This document shows positions 33,430 to 44,907 of a stretch of 64,000 nucleotides of DNA, piece by piece. The notes beneath the pieces were generated by a model. That model searched no databases. It was not told the DNA's origin and was given only the letters and a program-made list of their open reading frames with translations. The DNA is from Linanthus parryae. Its lineage: Eukaryota > Streptophyta > Magnoliopsida > Ericales > Polemoniaceae. Where the stretch lies: positions 76,568,435 through 76,632,434 of the forward strand of contig JALGPY010000006.1 in assembly GCA_023055425.1 (NCBI GenBank). The letters are read 5' to 3'. Position 1 is the stretch's first letter. The number at the start of each line of letters is the position of its first letter. A program made the position numbers and the translations under genes.

Positions 33430-35175
33430 TGAGCACAGGAAGAACCTCTAATAGGATCAAAATGGTTGGAGGATCAAATAAAGTTTCTGACAAGAAAAGG
33501 AAGACTACTAAGGTAGAGGTTCAAACTATCAGTGATGATTCTAGTTCCAGAACTCCATCAGAAAAATCTCCTTCTCCTCCAAAGAAGAGATAAAGAAGGA
33601 TCAGACTCCAACTTCTAGCAATAAGAAGAAGACATATCATTCTGCTTTAAAGAAACAACCAGAGGAACAGATTTCTAGTCCTAAGAAGGTGAAGAAGTAG
33701 AAGCCCACTAAAGCTGACAAAAGAAAAGGAAAGGTTACAGAGGAAGAACAAGAGAAAAACATAGGAAAAGAACTGCAAATCTATTTAGAGAAGCAACAAT
33801 CCCCAATTAAGAAATCTGACACTAATAGCAAGTAGTTTGTTACTAATGATGCTAGAGGACAATGGTTAGATTTTTTTACTTCTAGATCAGTAGCCTACTG
33901 AGTATGATTAGTGTTAACATGTTGATAAATATGAATCTAGAGTGTATTAAGAGGTTGAAGAAAAGTTCTCTTTGGAAAGTTCTAAACCCTCCAGAATTTG
34001 CCTACCCTATGCTCACTAGGCTTTTCTATCTGATCATGAAGCAAATCAAGACTGTAAGCCTGGTGATTCAATCCAAAGTGGCTGGAATTATCATGGAGTT
34101 AGATCACTCAGAATTCGCCAATTTTTTAGGCTGTCCCAAGAGGTATAACACAGACAACTATCCCAACAAGAGTGAATCCTTGAAACTGGATAGGGAAGAA
34201 TTTGTTTTACCCAATGTCTCTACCTCCTCTAAACAATTAACACACTATGTGCTAACTGGTGAAGCCAAAGTCTTTTTTACCATCTTGATGAGGTATGTAG
34301 TGCCTACGAAGAATTCAAAAGAGTTTCTAACTGACATGGTGTTATACTTAATGTACTTAATCATGCATGGGTATGAGATTGATCTTCCTTCAATTGAGAT
34401 GGAGCACATGCTTTACTCACACAACAAGGAAAGAAAGCACCATTTGCCTTATGTCAACCTGCTTTCTGCTTTCTTTCAACACAGAGAAGAAACTATAACC
34501 ACTGGTTTTGGTATGCTTGATGAGAAAGCCTTTGAAAGGATTGGAATCATGAAAACCAGTGAGGGAACTTGAAAGTTATACTCTAATCCGTCTAAAGAAG
34601 AGCTACAACATAAGAAGTTTCCAAAACCCAAGGCCTTGACCTCTCCTTCAAACCTACCCTCTCTCAAGACATTTCCATGGTGATTGAGAGACTTGATGTT
34701 CTCGAGAAGGATATGGATGAGTTTAAGGAAAATCATCATGAGTTTGGCACTCTGTTCAAGCAAGTAAGATACATGGTTGAAAGCATATTTAAAAGCATCA
34801 ATGTCCTCCATGTGGAAGATGAAGTCTCTCAGGCTGCAGAAGGATCAAAGAAGGATGGTTCAACCAAAGACTTGTTCAGTGAGCATGCTACTCAGGATGA
34901 AGCTGTAGGGGTTGTGGACACAGGGAAACAAGTGGTAAAGCACATGAACAAGATGATGCTGACAGTCTAGACTCAGGGATGTTAATTAAAGATCTTAAAA
35001 AGAAGAAAATAATGAAAACATTCCAGAGATAGTGAATGAGGCTGAACTTTTTGATGAAGATGTTGGTGATGCTGGTGATAAAGCTGCTCAGAAGAAGAAA
35101 AACAAGATGATGAGGATGATAAAGAAGACAGTGGAGAAGAAGATGCAGAGCCAAAGGGAGATTGAGACCCGACAC
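33430..35175 (+). pseudogene. Extra env-like region downstream of pol (element B)
   Basis: After pol comes a third coding region. It starts near 33430 (MSTGRTSNRIKMVGG) with a basic Lys/Ser-rich N-part full of stops. An open block (33904-34572, 222 codons) contains PEFAYPMLTRLFYLIMK, ELDHSEFANFLGCPK, LTHYVLTGEAKVFFTILMRY and LPYVNLLSAFFQHREE. Then a predicted coiled coil (34677-34970, RLDVLEKDMDEFKENHHEF) and an acidic Asp/Glu/Lys tail. Sirevirus elements are known to carry an extra, often env-like, frame here. No clear signal peptide or membrane span is seen, so env is only a positional name. Confidence 0.6.
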
Positions 35176-35318
35176 CCTAATTCTTGCATCTTCTTTCTAT
35201 CTTTTTCAAGGCCTTGAATCATTCTTCAAAGTCTTGAAAAATTCTTCTTTTAAAAACTTTTTCTAAAAATTTTCCGAACTATGATCTAACATTTTCTCAT
35301 TCTTTTTTTTATTAAAGT

Positions 35319-35559
35319 CAAAAAGGGGGAGAAATATAGGGTGTTTATATATCTATTTCTGTTAACTTTTTGGCTAGTGTAGAGATCTAGTTTAGATCAG
35401 TAGGATTTGCTGGATTTTCCTATCTAATAAGTTGGATTATTTTGATGTCTTGTATTACAGTTTATCATTATGATTACTCTCCGTTGCTCTAATGAATATT
35501 TCTTGTAGAGAACCAGTTCATAAAAGGTCTGAGTTTTTTTCTTTCATCAAGGGGGAAAT
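35319..35559 (+). other. Two polypurine tracts of element B
   Basis: AAAAAGGGGGAGAAATA (about 35319-35335) and AAGGGGGAAAT (35549-35559). The second directly precedes the 3' LTR start TGTAAG, so it is the functional plus-strand primer. Duplicate G-rich tracts are typical of Sireviruses. Confidence 0.7.
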
Positions 35560-36778
35560 TGTAAGTTCAGCTTCTTTCAAAGGCTTGTCTGTTTCAACGC
35601 CTTGAAACTGTTTTCAAAGGTTTGAAATATACAGTGATGTATACAGCATGAACTTAGGGGTAGCTTATAATTCTAATCTGAATCCTGGACCCCTTTACTT
35701 GGTTATTTTTTATTTGATGATGAAAGACAAACTATTTTGATGATCTATATTGTTGCTAATTCATCTATTTGAATTTTTTTTTGCAGGGATAAGTTGTTGC
35801 CTATTTTGTATGGACAACTTCCTGAACTGTGCTCTTACAGAAAAGGAAACTGGATTGATAAATTGATTATGTGACTATACAAACATGTCTTGGCCTTCCT
35901 AACATACTTAGCCACCATATCAAGTCAATATCTTTGAAGATATTGAGCAACTAGCCGTTGGGAAGAGTTGTTAGACAAATTAAGATACTCTACTGATTTT
36001 TTGGAAGTTTGTTTTGAGAAGATCCTGAAGATGTGCAATTCAAACTAGCTGCATAAGAGGGAATGACTGGAGAATATGAAGAAGAGACATGAACACAGAG
36101 ACTCAGACATTCTCAGGATTGACAAGCAACATGGACGGAGATTCATTTTCACTCAATCCACTCATCAGAAGATCACTGCACATTCAACTGCTTCATTAGT
36201 TCTCAGTGTTCTTCTTTCTGATCTATATTTGTATATCATTTAAATAATACTTCTTACATCTTATTCTTCTGTGTTGTTCAATTGAACAATATAGAATTCT
36301 TATTGAATCAGTTAGCTAGAACAAGTACTAGATAGGTTAGTGAGAATCACAAGCTGTACAGAGTAAGGGAACTCTATGTGCTTGAGATCTAGGGATTAAA
36401 TTTTCATTAATAAGAATTTTATTGAAAATCCTGAAGGGATCAAGTCCCTGAGGTAGAGATGTAGGTCCAAGTGGACTGAGTGTCTCTTGAATTTATCTTA
36501 CTGTTCTATACTTAGCTTATTGGTTGTACAAAACAGGTTTTAAGTTCAAAGGCTTGAAAGGCATTTCAAGGCCTGGAAAACTCTCAGCTTTCTTTTTACT
36601 ATCTGTTTTGATTCGAGGACTTGAATTTCATTTCTAGGCCTTGAGATACACTCTGCTTTCCACAAACTTCTTTGACACCACTATTTTAGCAAAAGTTCCA
36701 AAATTTACCATACTCTATTCAACCCCCCCCCCCTCTAGAGTATTGATCATGTTTTACTACCTACATTACTGTTTTTCA
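35560..36778 (+). mobile_element. 3' LTR of element B
   Basis: 1219 bp, TGTAAGTTCAGC...CTACATTACTGTTTTTCA, followed by TAACA. It carries several degenerate TTTCAAGGCCTTGAAA copies (for example near 35600 and 36545-36580). Confidence 0.85.
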
Positions 36779-36783
36779 TAACA

Positions 36784-37501
36784 TAACAAGGAGAGATTAA
36801 ACATGGTTTACACACCTTGCTAACTAACTATCCACTCACTAATTGACTCAGCAAACTGACTTCTACCCTTCGTTCCCTCTCTTTGTCCCCAATATGACAT
36901 TTTTACCTGTATCGAGGTCATTTTGACTCGGTGATTTGTAGAGAAAAATGATTATTTTTTTTTGAAAAATTATTTTTGTCACCAACTGGGTTTGAATCCG
37001 AGACCTCATGCGCTTAAGAGTTTTGAAGGCCGGAGAGAAAAGGAATCGAAGGGTAAAGATTGGTTCATATAGTAATTGGCAAATAAGTGTTGAAATTTGG
37101 GGAAGAGGAAATCAAATCACAATTTTCAAATAATATTTGAAAGATCCTATGCATGTGTTAATGTAAATAGTGATGAGAAGTTTCATCCTAGGCGTTCGCA
37201 GTGATTGCACAAGACCTAGAGTTGCACGCCCTGTATCGATGGAATGCCAATACAATAGGGACACGTGCAAGAGGCTCGTGTTCATATAGGGGATTGAACT
37301 ACACATTTATGGGGACATAAAAAATCTTTGAGCACAGAAGGAAGTAGAGTTTAAGTAGGGTTAACCGCTACGGTGTAGTGGTCGTAGAGTTCGTTGAAAG
37401 GCATAGAAGCTCCTGAGTTGGTAGGACGAGTTGTGCGCATGACCTACACTTATAAATGAGATGATTCTACGAGATCTATAGATCCTCTCTACGAAATTAA
37501 G
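36784..37501. other. Intergenic, with a partial Stowaway
   Basis: No gene seen. 36862-36960 matches one arm of the Stowaway family (CTCTCTTTGTCCCCAATATG, then TCATTTTGACTCGGTGATTT) but lacks the second arm. The rest is non-coding. Confidence 0.5.
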
Positions 37502-38583
37502 AAGGGTTAAATACATTTTGCACCCTCGTGTTTTGGATTATATACAAAAAACACCCTATTGTTTGGGGATATACAAAAACCACCCCTGTCAATGGATGGA
37601 CGTTGGACAAATGCCACCCTTCTGGTAGTGTCAGTCAGTAGGGGGTGTTTTACGTTGTTTTATGACCATTTTGCCCCTCTTTGTGTTTTTGGGTTTATTT
37701 TGTTGATATTCTTGATTTTCTCTGTGTTCTTGACCGCCACCTCCGCCACCACCACTGATTTCTCCAAAACACCCACCGCTTGAACCACCACCACAACTGA
37801 TTTTGCCAATCACCACTTATCTCTACTTCCCAGCCACAACCAACCCTACATCAAGACTTGTGTTTTTCTTCACCACCACCTCCACCAGCAACACCACCAC
37901 CACCACCACCACAATGAAACCCAGACCAAGTCCATTCGTGTGACAACACACACACAATTCTGTTGGGTAATGACTTTGGGAAGAGCACATCTCACTAATT
38001 TTGTTATTCTGGTTTCCAGACACCCTCAATCTGCAACCCACATCCCAACCTCCACAATCACAAGCCTCACTTGAAGTTCATCTCTTAATCAACAGTGAAG
38101 GCTCTCCTTTACTTGCAAAACTGAGGATTTGCTTCTTGTTATGATGTGAAACATCGATATCGATGCTCTTGCAATTTTTCAAATCCAGTTTTACTTTCAC
38201 CTGTCCACTTGACAGTTTGTAGGCTCTCTCCGAATCTTTCTTTGAAGGCTCTGGACATTGATGGGAATTTGTTGCTTTCGGCTTCGGTAATGGTTCTAGT
38301 AATCTTCTCAAAATAGCTCGATTGGGCCGATTGGAGTTCCAATCTCAGAACCAGAGGAGCTACTTCTGTGGCGTTGGGGAAGAAGAATAAGAAGCATAGA
38401 TTGAACACAGAGATTGAGGGAGTAGTAGATTCACCATCGAATATTCTTTTCCATCTTCCTCCTCATCACCCATCTTCTCCTTCAATACAATTTATTCCCA
38501 CCCATGACGACACCAATCAAAAACCCAGAAAAAGAGGACAAGTCATCCAACGGATTGGGTGTTTGAACAAACCAATCAAAAAC

Positions 38584-38623
<40 letters not shown>

Positions 38624-39248
38624 GAGCCTTGACCCATATAAAGAACTTCAACAAAGATGATAGCTTTGAACTCACACTTCGTGTTGATTAATCTCCACAA
38701 GTCATGGCACTCGGCTAACCACTTCCCATTCCCATGCTAAACATTAGCTTACCTCAAGAGCTCCGCTTTAGCCAATTCTTTCTCAGCGACATTTCGTCGA
38801 ACAGTTGGTCGGCAAAATGGGATTACACCTTCCGCATCCTCTGTGAAACCCGAGATCCGCCATCCGATCGATCGGTCGTCGACCGGACATGGGTTGAAAC
38901 TGCAATTGGAGAGTAGTGCCGTGGTTGGTAGCGGAGGCGGTGGCGGTCGAATTGGCGGTGACGGAAGAGATAGAGTGAGACGAGGTCTGCGGCTAGGGTT
39001 TTCAGACTGGGGAGAGGATGAGGAAGAGAGAGAGAAAAAGTGTGTGTGGTGGAGGAAAAACAGGAGTTATGGAGGAGAAATAGTATTTATACCGCGTAAT
39101 TTTACATCAACATTTACGGTAGTTTTTTCTTCTCAACACATGAGTTAAGTCCGTTAGTTAGCAGGGGTGGTTTTTGTATATTCCCAAACAATAGAGTGTT
39201 TTTTGTATATAATCTAAAACACGAGGGTACAAAATGTCTTTAACCCTT
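37502..39248. mobile_element. Long-TIR element, MULE-like, possible gene carrier
   Basis: About 87-bp terminal inverted repeats (37502-37589 and 39161-39248), starting AAGGGTTAAATACATTTTG and AAGGGTTAAAGACATTTTG, with roughly six differences by eye. The 1.57 kb interior has no transposase. It has gene-like minus-strand frames (38078-38311 and 38139-38408) I do not recognise, proline/histidine-coding CCACCA repeats, and a poly-A run. Long TIRs plus a gene-like cargo suggest a Pack-MULE. No 9-bp target duplication is evident, so superfamily is uncertain. Confidence 0.6.
38585..38621. repeat. Poly-A run
   Basis: About 37 consecutive A on the plus strand inside the long-TIR element; could be a slipped tract or mark a retrotransposed insert. 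Confidence 0.9.
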
Positions 39249-39639
39249 ACAGCTCCATAACATTACATTTGCTTTAGAGATTGCTTCTGTTATTCATTCC
39301 TTATCATCATATACTATCATCTCAATTTTGAAAATTACTTTGATGATTTCCGAGGTTTTCCAATCACTAGTAGGTCTGTTTGAGTTATTTCCTTCAAATT
39401 TACATATTCTTCACCAGTATTTCGAAAATTGAACGTTGAAGTGATTTTTGATCCATTACACGCTGGTAAATCGCGATATGAGATTTTCAATTTTGGTTCA
39501 AGTGGCAGTGCCCTGTTGGGTCACTTGCCCCCACCCAATTTCCTTTTGTCACTACTAATTTGTGTAAAAATTGTAATTAATCAACTAGGCACCCATAGAT
39601 ATTTCAATTGGATACTTACATAGGCACAATTAATTCATA

Positions 39640-39895
39640 CCAGTCCGTTCCAACTCTTTCTTCCTATCTGACTTTTTTGACTCGTATCTGGGTCACTTTG
39701 ACTGGGTGATTTGGATAGCAAAATAATACGATTTTTTGATAATTTTTTCACCATATTATAGAGCACCTTTTACTCTACAACACCATAAAAAATTAACAAA
39801 AATTACATGGGGTTGCTATTCAAATCACCGGATCAAAGTGACCCAGTGAATAGTGACAAAAGTCAAATTAGAAAGAAAGAGCTGGGAAAGAATGG
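39640..39895. mobile_element. Stowaway-type MITE
   Basis: 256-bp inverted repeat of the shared family, ends CCAGTCCGTTCCAACTC-like and its decayed complement, flanked by TA at 39638-39639 and 39896-39897. Inner arms carry GGTCACTTTGAC and GATCAAAGTGACC. Confidence 0.8.
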
Positions 39896-39947
39896 TACAG
39901 GTCATGGTTTGATGACCCCTCTAATTTTGGTTACTACAGAAATTCAC

Positions 39948-40139
39948 GAGTCGAGATCCTCTGTATCCTTTGTGTGTATCCTTCCATGTATCCTTCCTAT
40001 GATTGATATATTTCATATTATTTTATTCAATTTGATAGAATTTTGAAACAATTAAGTTGAATTAAAAAATAAGAAATATATCAATCATAGGAAAGATACA
40101 TGGAAGGATACACACAAAGGATACAGAGGATCTGGACTC
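39948..40139. mobile_element. Mutator-type MITE with 9-bp target duplication
   Basis: 192-bp element, ends GAGTCGAGATCCTCTGTATC and (inverted) GAGTCCAGATCCTCTGTATC, with arms pairing for about 70 bp. Flanked by GAAATTCAC at 39939-39947 and 40140-40148, a perfect 9-bp duplication, as expected for Mutator-like transposition. Confidence 0.85.
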
Positions 40140-40148
40140 GAAATTCAC

Positions 40149-41853
<1,705 letters not shown>

Positions 41854-41858
41854 ATTCT

Positions 41859-42020
41859 TATTGAAATATATGTAGATATAGTGGGGTTTTCTTGTCTTTC
41901 CCGTATCTTCCTTTCCCTAAGGCTTACATAGCCATTGTAACTGTTAGTTTTTAAGCAACTCCTTCATCAATTAATTATTCAACTTTGCTCTCTACACTTC
42001 TGAATCTACGTTTTTTAAAA
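41859..42020 (+). mobile_element. 5' LTR of chimeric element
   Basis: 162 bp, terminus TG changed to TA (TATTG for an expected TGTTG). Direct repeat of 46814-46975. Its 3' end reads TTTTTTAAAA against TTTTTCAACA in the 3' copy. Confidence 0.85.
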
Positions 42021-42023
42021 TGG

Positions 42024-43446
42024 TGTAGGGTTTTGATTCATGGATGCGCAACGGAAACAAAATAAACCATGCAAAACCCTCCAAGGATCACAAGTCAAGA
42101 GACATAACGATGGTAAAGGAAGAAATCAATTAACACACCTTAGGGTTCTCCTTTGATGAATTCAAACGCGAATTGTGTCACGTTCTCTATAGTTGATCCA
42201 CGCCTAGAGTTGATTTCTAGATCTTCCAATCCTTGGTGCTAGCCCGGAAAGAGGAAGAGGAAGAAGAATCACGCAAAACGAGACCGAAACAAGGAGGTTT
42301 CGACCTCCTTGTGGGCCGACAGGGACGGGCGGCGAGCAAGGGGGGCGGCGTCTCCTTTTGCTTGCTTTCTCTCTCCTTTTTGTTCTCTCCCACTCAAGTT
42401 ATGATCTATTATGACATAAGTGTGGGAAGGAAGGAAGGAGTGTACTTTATATACTCCAACAAATCCTTGCCAGCTACCTAAAGGACGTTTTCTAGTCCTA
42501 CTAGAATTCAATTTAGTCCCTTCCTTGCAAATTAGTCCCTACTAAGTTTGCAAGGTATTGCAAAGTGATCCTTCTAATTAATTAATCCAATTAATTAATT
42601 CCCAAATCTAGTTCAACTCTATATAGCGTGTGACCCCGTAGGTTCTATCTAGTTGGTAGCAACAGTTTGCTAATACGGAGCGGTTTCTAGCAAAACATCC
42701 ATTCTAGCCAACTAATAGAATAGTCATCTTGACAACCTTATACAAGTAGTTGTCTCATCCCTTTGTCTCTATATCCGGATTGGACACGAGACATACAAGT
42801 CACACTCGTATATCCAATCAATAGTTTCTCGATCCATGGGAATAGCCTTATTCGTGCAAATAACATCAATATCCCATATTGATTTATTTGAGTCTGGCCA
42901 GACATTCTATAAGCACTATCCCTCGAGTGGACTAGGATATTTGCTCCCGTTATGTGGGAGCGACAAATTCTATCTACGTACACTACGATCTCTAAGCTTG
43001 CTTCTTATTGTATCCGGTACACGCCTTTATAACTACCCAGTTACGGTGTAGCGTTTAACGCTACCAAAATCACAATAATCCACAACTAGAATATCTAGCG
43101 ACTTCAAGTCTAAGGATGACAATACCATTGCACCGCGAGAAGCACTTGTGACTCAACATAACGTGTACTTAGCCTTCTCGGAGATGGGTCAATCCAGTGC
43201 GCCATTACCTTTAATGCACACCTATGTGTTGGATCATGATATCTCCATATCAATCCAACCCCATACTAGTCTATAGATGATTTTCCCTTTAATCATTATA
43301 CTGGACTAGGGATATTTAAGATAAGCAACACAATTTTAAATCTAAGGACTTCATTATCTTAAATATCCAATAAATAATAAATGAATTTTCTAGCCACATA
43401 TAAATTCATACTAAACTAGATTGCCTCTAGGGAATCTATTCTAACA
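42024..43446 (+). mobile_element. Solo LTR inserted at the LTR/primer-site junction
   Basis: 1423 bp, starts TGTAGGGTTTTG and ends TCTATTCTAACA, with a TATA-like TTTATATA near 42444. Flanks are AATGG (42019-42023) and CATGG (43447-43451). The expected ancestral sequence (CAACA followed by TGGTATC) gives CATGG, so the left copy differs by one substitution. No internal sequence, so it is a solo LTR; family not identified. Confidence 0.7.
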
Positions 43447-43447
43447 C

Positions 43448-44779
43448 ATGGTATCAGAGCCATGGTTCACGATCTGGCTTCCTTTCGGATTTCTCTCTAT
43501 GAGCGACGGCAAGCAGAGCTTCGGTGTAGGCAAAGATCTGTTCCATTCGTTGATTCGATATAAAAGTTTGAACAACCTCGGAGAAGGCAAGCGGTTTGAG
43601 TTCTTCATCGGTGCAGGCGATGAAAGTCGTACCAAGGCCGTCGATGTTACCGGACCTCACGGCCTTGCTGTGAATGGTACTCAAGTTCACTATGATTTCT
43701 TCCACCTGAGTTTGTCATCGTCAGATCTGTTATCGGGGACTCTCTGTTCAGAATCGATCTACATGTTTTCAAAGGTACATAATCAGTACTCTCAATTGAA
43801 TTATATGTCAGTTGATAATAGTGAAATTGAGGAAATAGCTGAGAATATTGTGAGGGGTTTGTTCTGTGTATTGCCTACACTTGCCTTGATTTGGTGTTTC
43901 TGGTTCACTGTTTCCACTATTTGTGGATTTTTGGAAGATTTTGTGATTCTTCCTTTGTTGGCGTTGGAGAGCTCTGCTATCTCTCAGGTTGACTTTGATT
44001 TACATCAGTTGGTTGCTGATTTTAATTTGTTTTCACTATTTGTGGTTGTTATTGAAGCTTTTATGCTTCTTCTTTTGATGAGGTTGGAGAGCTCTGCTAT
44101 CTCTCGATTCGCCTCTTGTTTACATCAGTTTGATGCTGATTTGAGTTTGTTTCCACCATTTGTGGATGTTATTGAAGCTTTTGTGCTTCTTCATTTGATG
44201 AGGTTGGAGAGCTTTGTTGTCTCTCGGGTCGCCTCTTGTTTGCAGCTAGATGAGTTGCTGATTGTCCTGTATTATACGTTCTTGTTGTGCTTCTGTGTTG
44301 AAGCGTTCTATGGTGGGTGTGGTGATCCCAATTTGTGTAGCAGTTGCTTAACTCAAGTAGTTTTGATGGCTCTTGAGGATTTGGTAGTTTTTCGCAGTGG
44401 TTTAAACTCGCTGATTGTGCCTGCTAGGTGTTTTGTGTTTCCGATTTCAATTGAGGATTTTGGGTTTTCTGGTGTTTTGTTGGCCCGTTGTGTCTTGAAA
44501 ACACTTGAAATGGATGAGGAGTATAATGGCATCGAGGCTACCCGAACCAGGAGGTCATTCTATGCTCTTCTTGATGCTGGTCTTTTTGGTGCATTGAAGG
44601 GAGTTTTTTATGGTGGGTTGGATATTCATCACAATGAGAAGAGTTTTGTTGGGTTCTTCAAGGATTTTAAGCAGCTTAATGCTGATTCTCACCGCAATTT
44701 ATGTGGTTCCTTTGTGGCTGGCTTATTGATAGCATATGGAGATCCTACTACTGGTAAGAGTGAAGATAAATTTGAATAG
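43448..44779 (+). CDS. 443-codon ORF: cold-shock-domain piece fused to hydrophobic tandem repeats
   Basis: Uninterrupted frame inside the chimeric retroelement; the ATG overlaps the primer site, and a later Met at residue 18 (MSDGKQSFG) may be the natural start. Residues about 18-80 are the C-terminal half of a cold-shock domain: GKDLFHSLIRYKSL (degenerate RNP2 area), GEGKRFEFFIGAGDESRTK and KAVDVTGPHG, matching plant GRP2/CSP proteins. The N-terminal RNP1 half (KGFGFI) is gone. After that come hydrophobic segments and three 40-residue tandem copies beginning LESSAIS, LESSAIS and LESFVVS. The last ~90 residues (MDEEYNGIEATRTRRSFYALL...) are unrecognised. Its openness contrasts with the broken importin part downstream. 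Whether it is translated is unknown. Confidence 0.5.
   Translation: MVSEPWFTIWLPFGFLSMSDGKQSFGVGKDLFHSLIRYKSLNNLGEGKRFEFFIGAGDESRTKAVDVTGPHGLAVNGTQVHYDFFHLSLSSSDLLSGTLCSESIYMFSKVHNQYSQLNYMSVDNSEIEEIAENIVRGLFCVLPTLALIWCFWFTVSTICGFLEDFVILPLLALESSAISQVDFDLHQLVADFNLFSLFVVVIEAFMLLLLMRLESSAISRFASCLHQFDADLSLFPPFVDVIEAFVLLHLMRLESFVVSRVASCLQLDELLIVLYYTFLLCFCVEAFYGGCGDPNLCSSCLTQVVLMALEDLVVFRSGLNSLIVPARCFVFPISIEDFGFSGVLLARCVLKTLEMDEEYNGIEATRTRRSFYALLDAGLFGALKGVFYGGLDIHHNEKSFVGFFKDFKQLNADSHRNLCGSFVAGLLIAYGDPTTGKSEDKFE
43964..44255 (+). repeat. Tandem repeat, 120-bp period
   Basis: Copies begin at TTGGAGAGCT near 43964, 44084 and 44204, exactly 120 bp (40 codons) apart; the third is partial. Each contains GTTATTGAAGCTTTT and TTTGATGAG-type words, and all keep the same reading frame. 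Confidence 0.85.
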
Positions 44780-44907
44780 ACAAATAATGAAGTCATGGCA
44801 TCTAGCCCTGATTCTGCTGGTGATTTGAAAGAGCAGACACTGAAAGGTTTACTAAGAGGATGGGTGTACATTTTGTTTGGATATAGTGCTCAGAGTTCAT
44901 GCAATTT

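Larger units (their letters stand above)
25449..36778 (+). mobile_element. Sirevirus-like Copia element B
   Basis: Plus-strand element with a 5'-truncated 5' LTR (25449-26336), primer site (26339), gag split by solo LTR E3, protease, integrase, RT and RNase H, an extra env-like region (33430-35175), two polypurine tracts, and a full 3' LTR (35560-36778). TAACA occurs on both sides (25444-25448 and 36779-36783), compatible with a 5-bp target duplication. The extra region after pol and the G-rich polypurine tracts point to the Sirevirus (SIRE1/Maximus) lineage. It is inactive: stops, frameshifts and a lost catalytic residue in RT. Confidence 0.82.

Noticed and set aside
43564..43680. Cold-shock piece captured from the nearby cold-shock gene at 60.6 kb
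   Set aside because: The captured piece ends TKAVDVTGPHG while the local gene reads [11 protein letters not shown], so another family member is the likelier parent.
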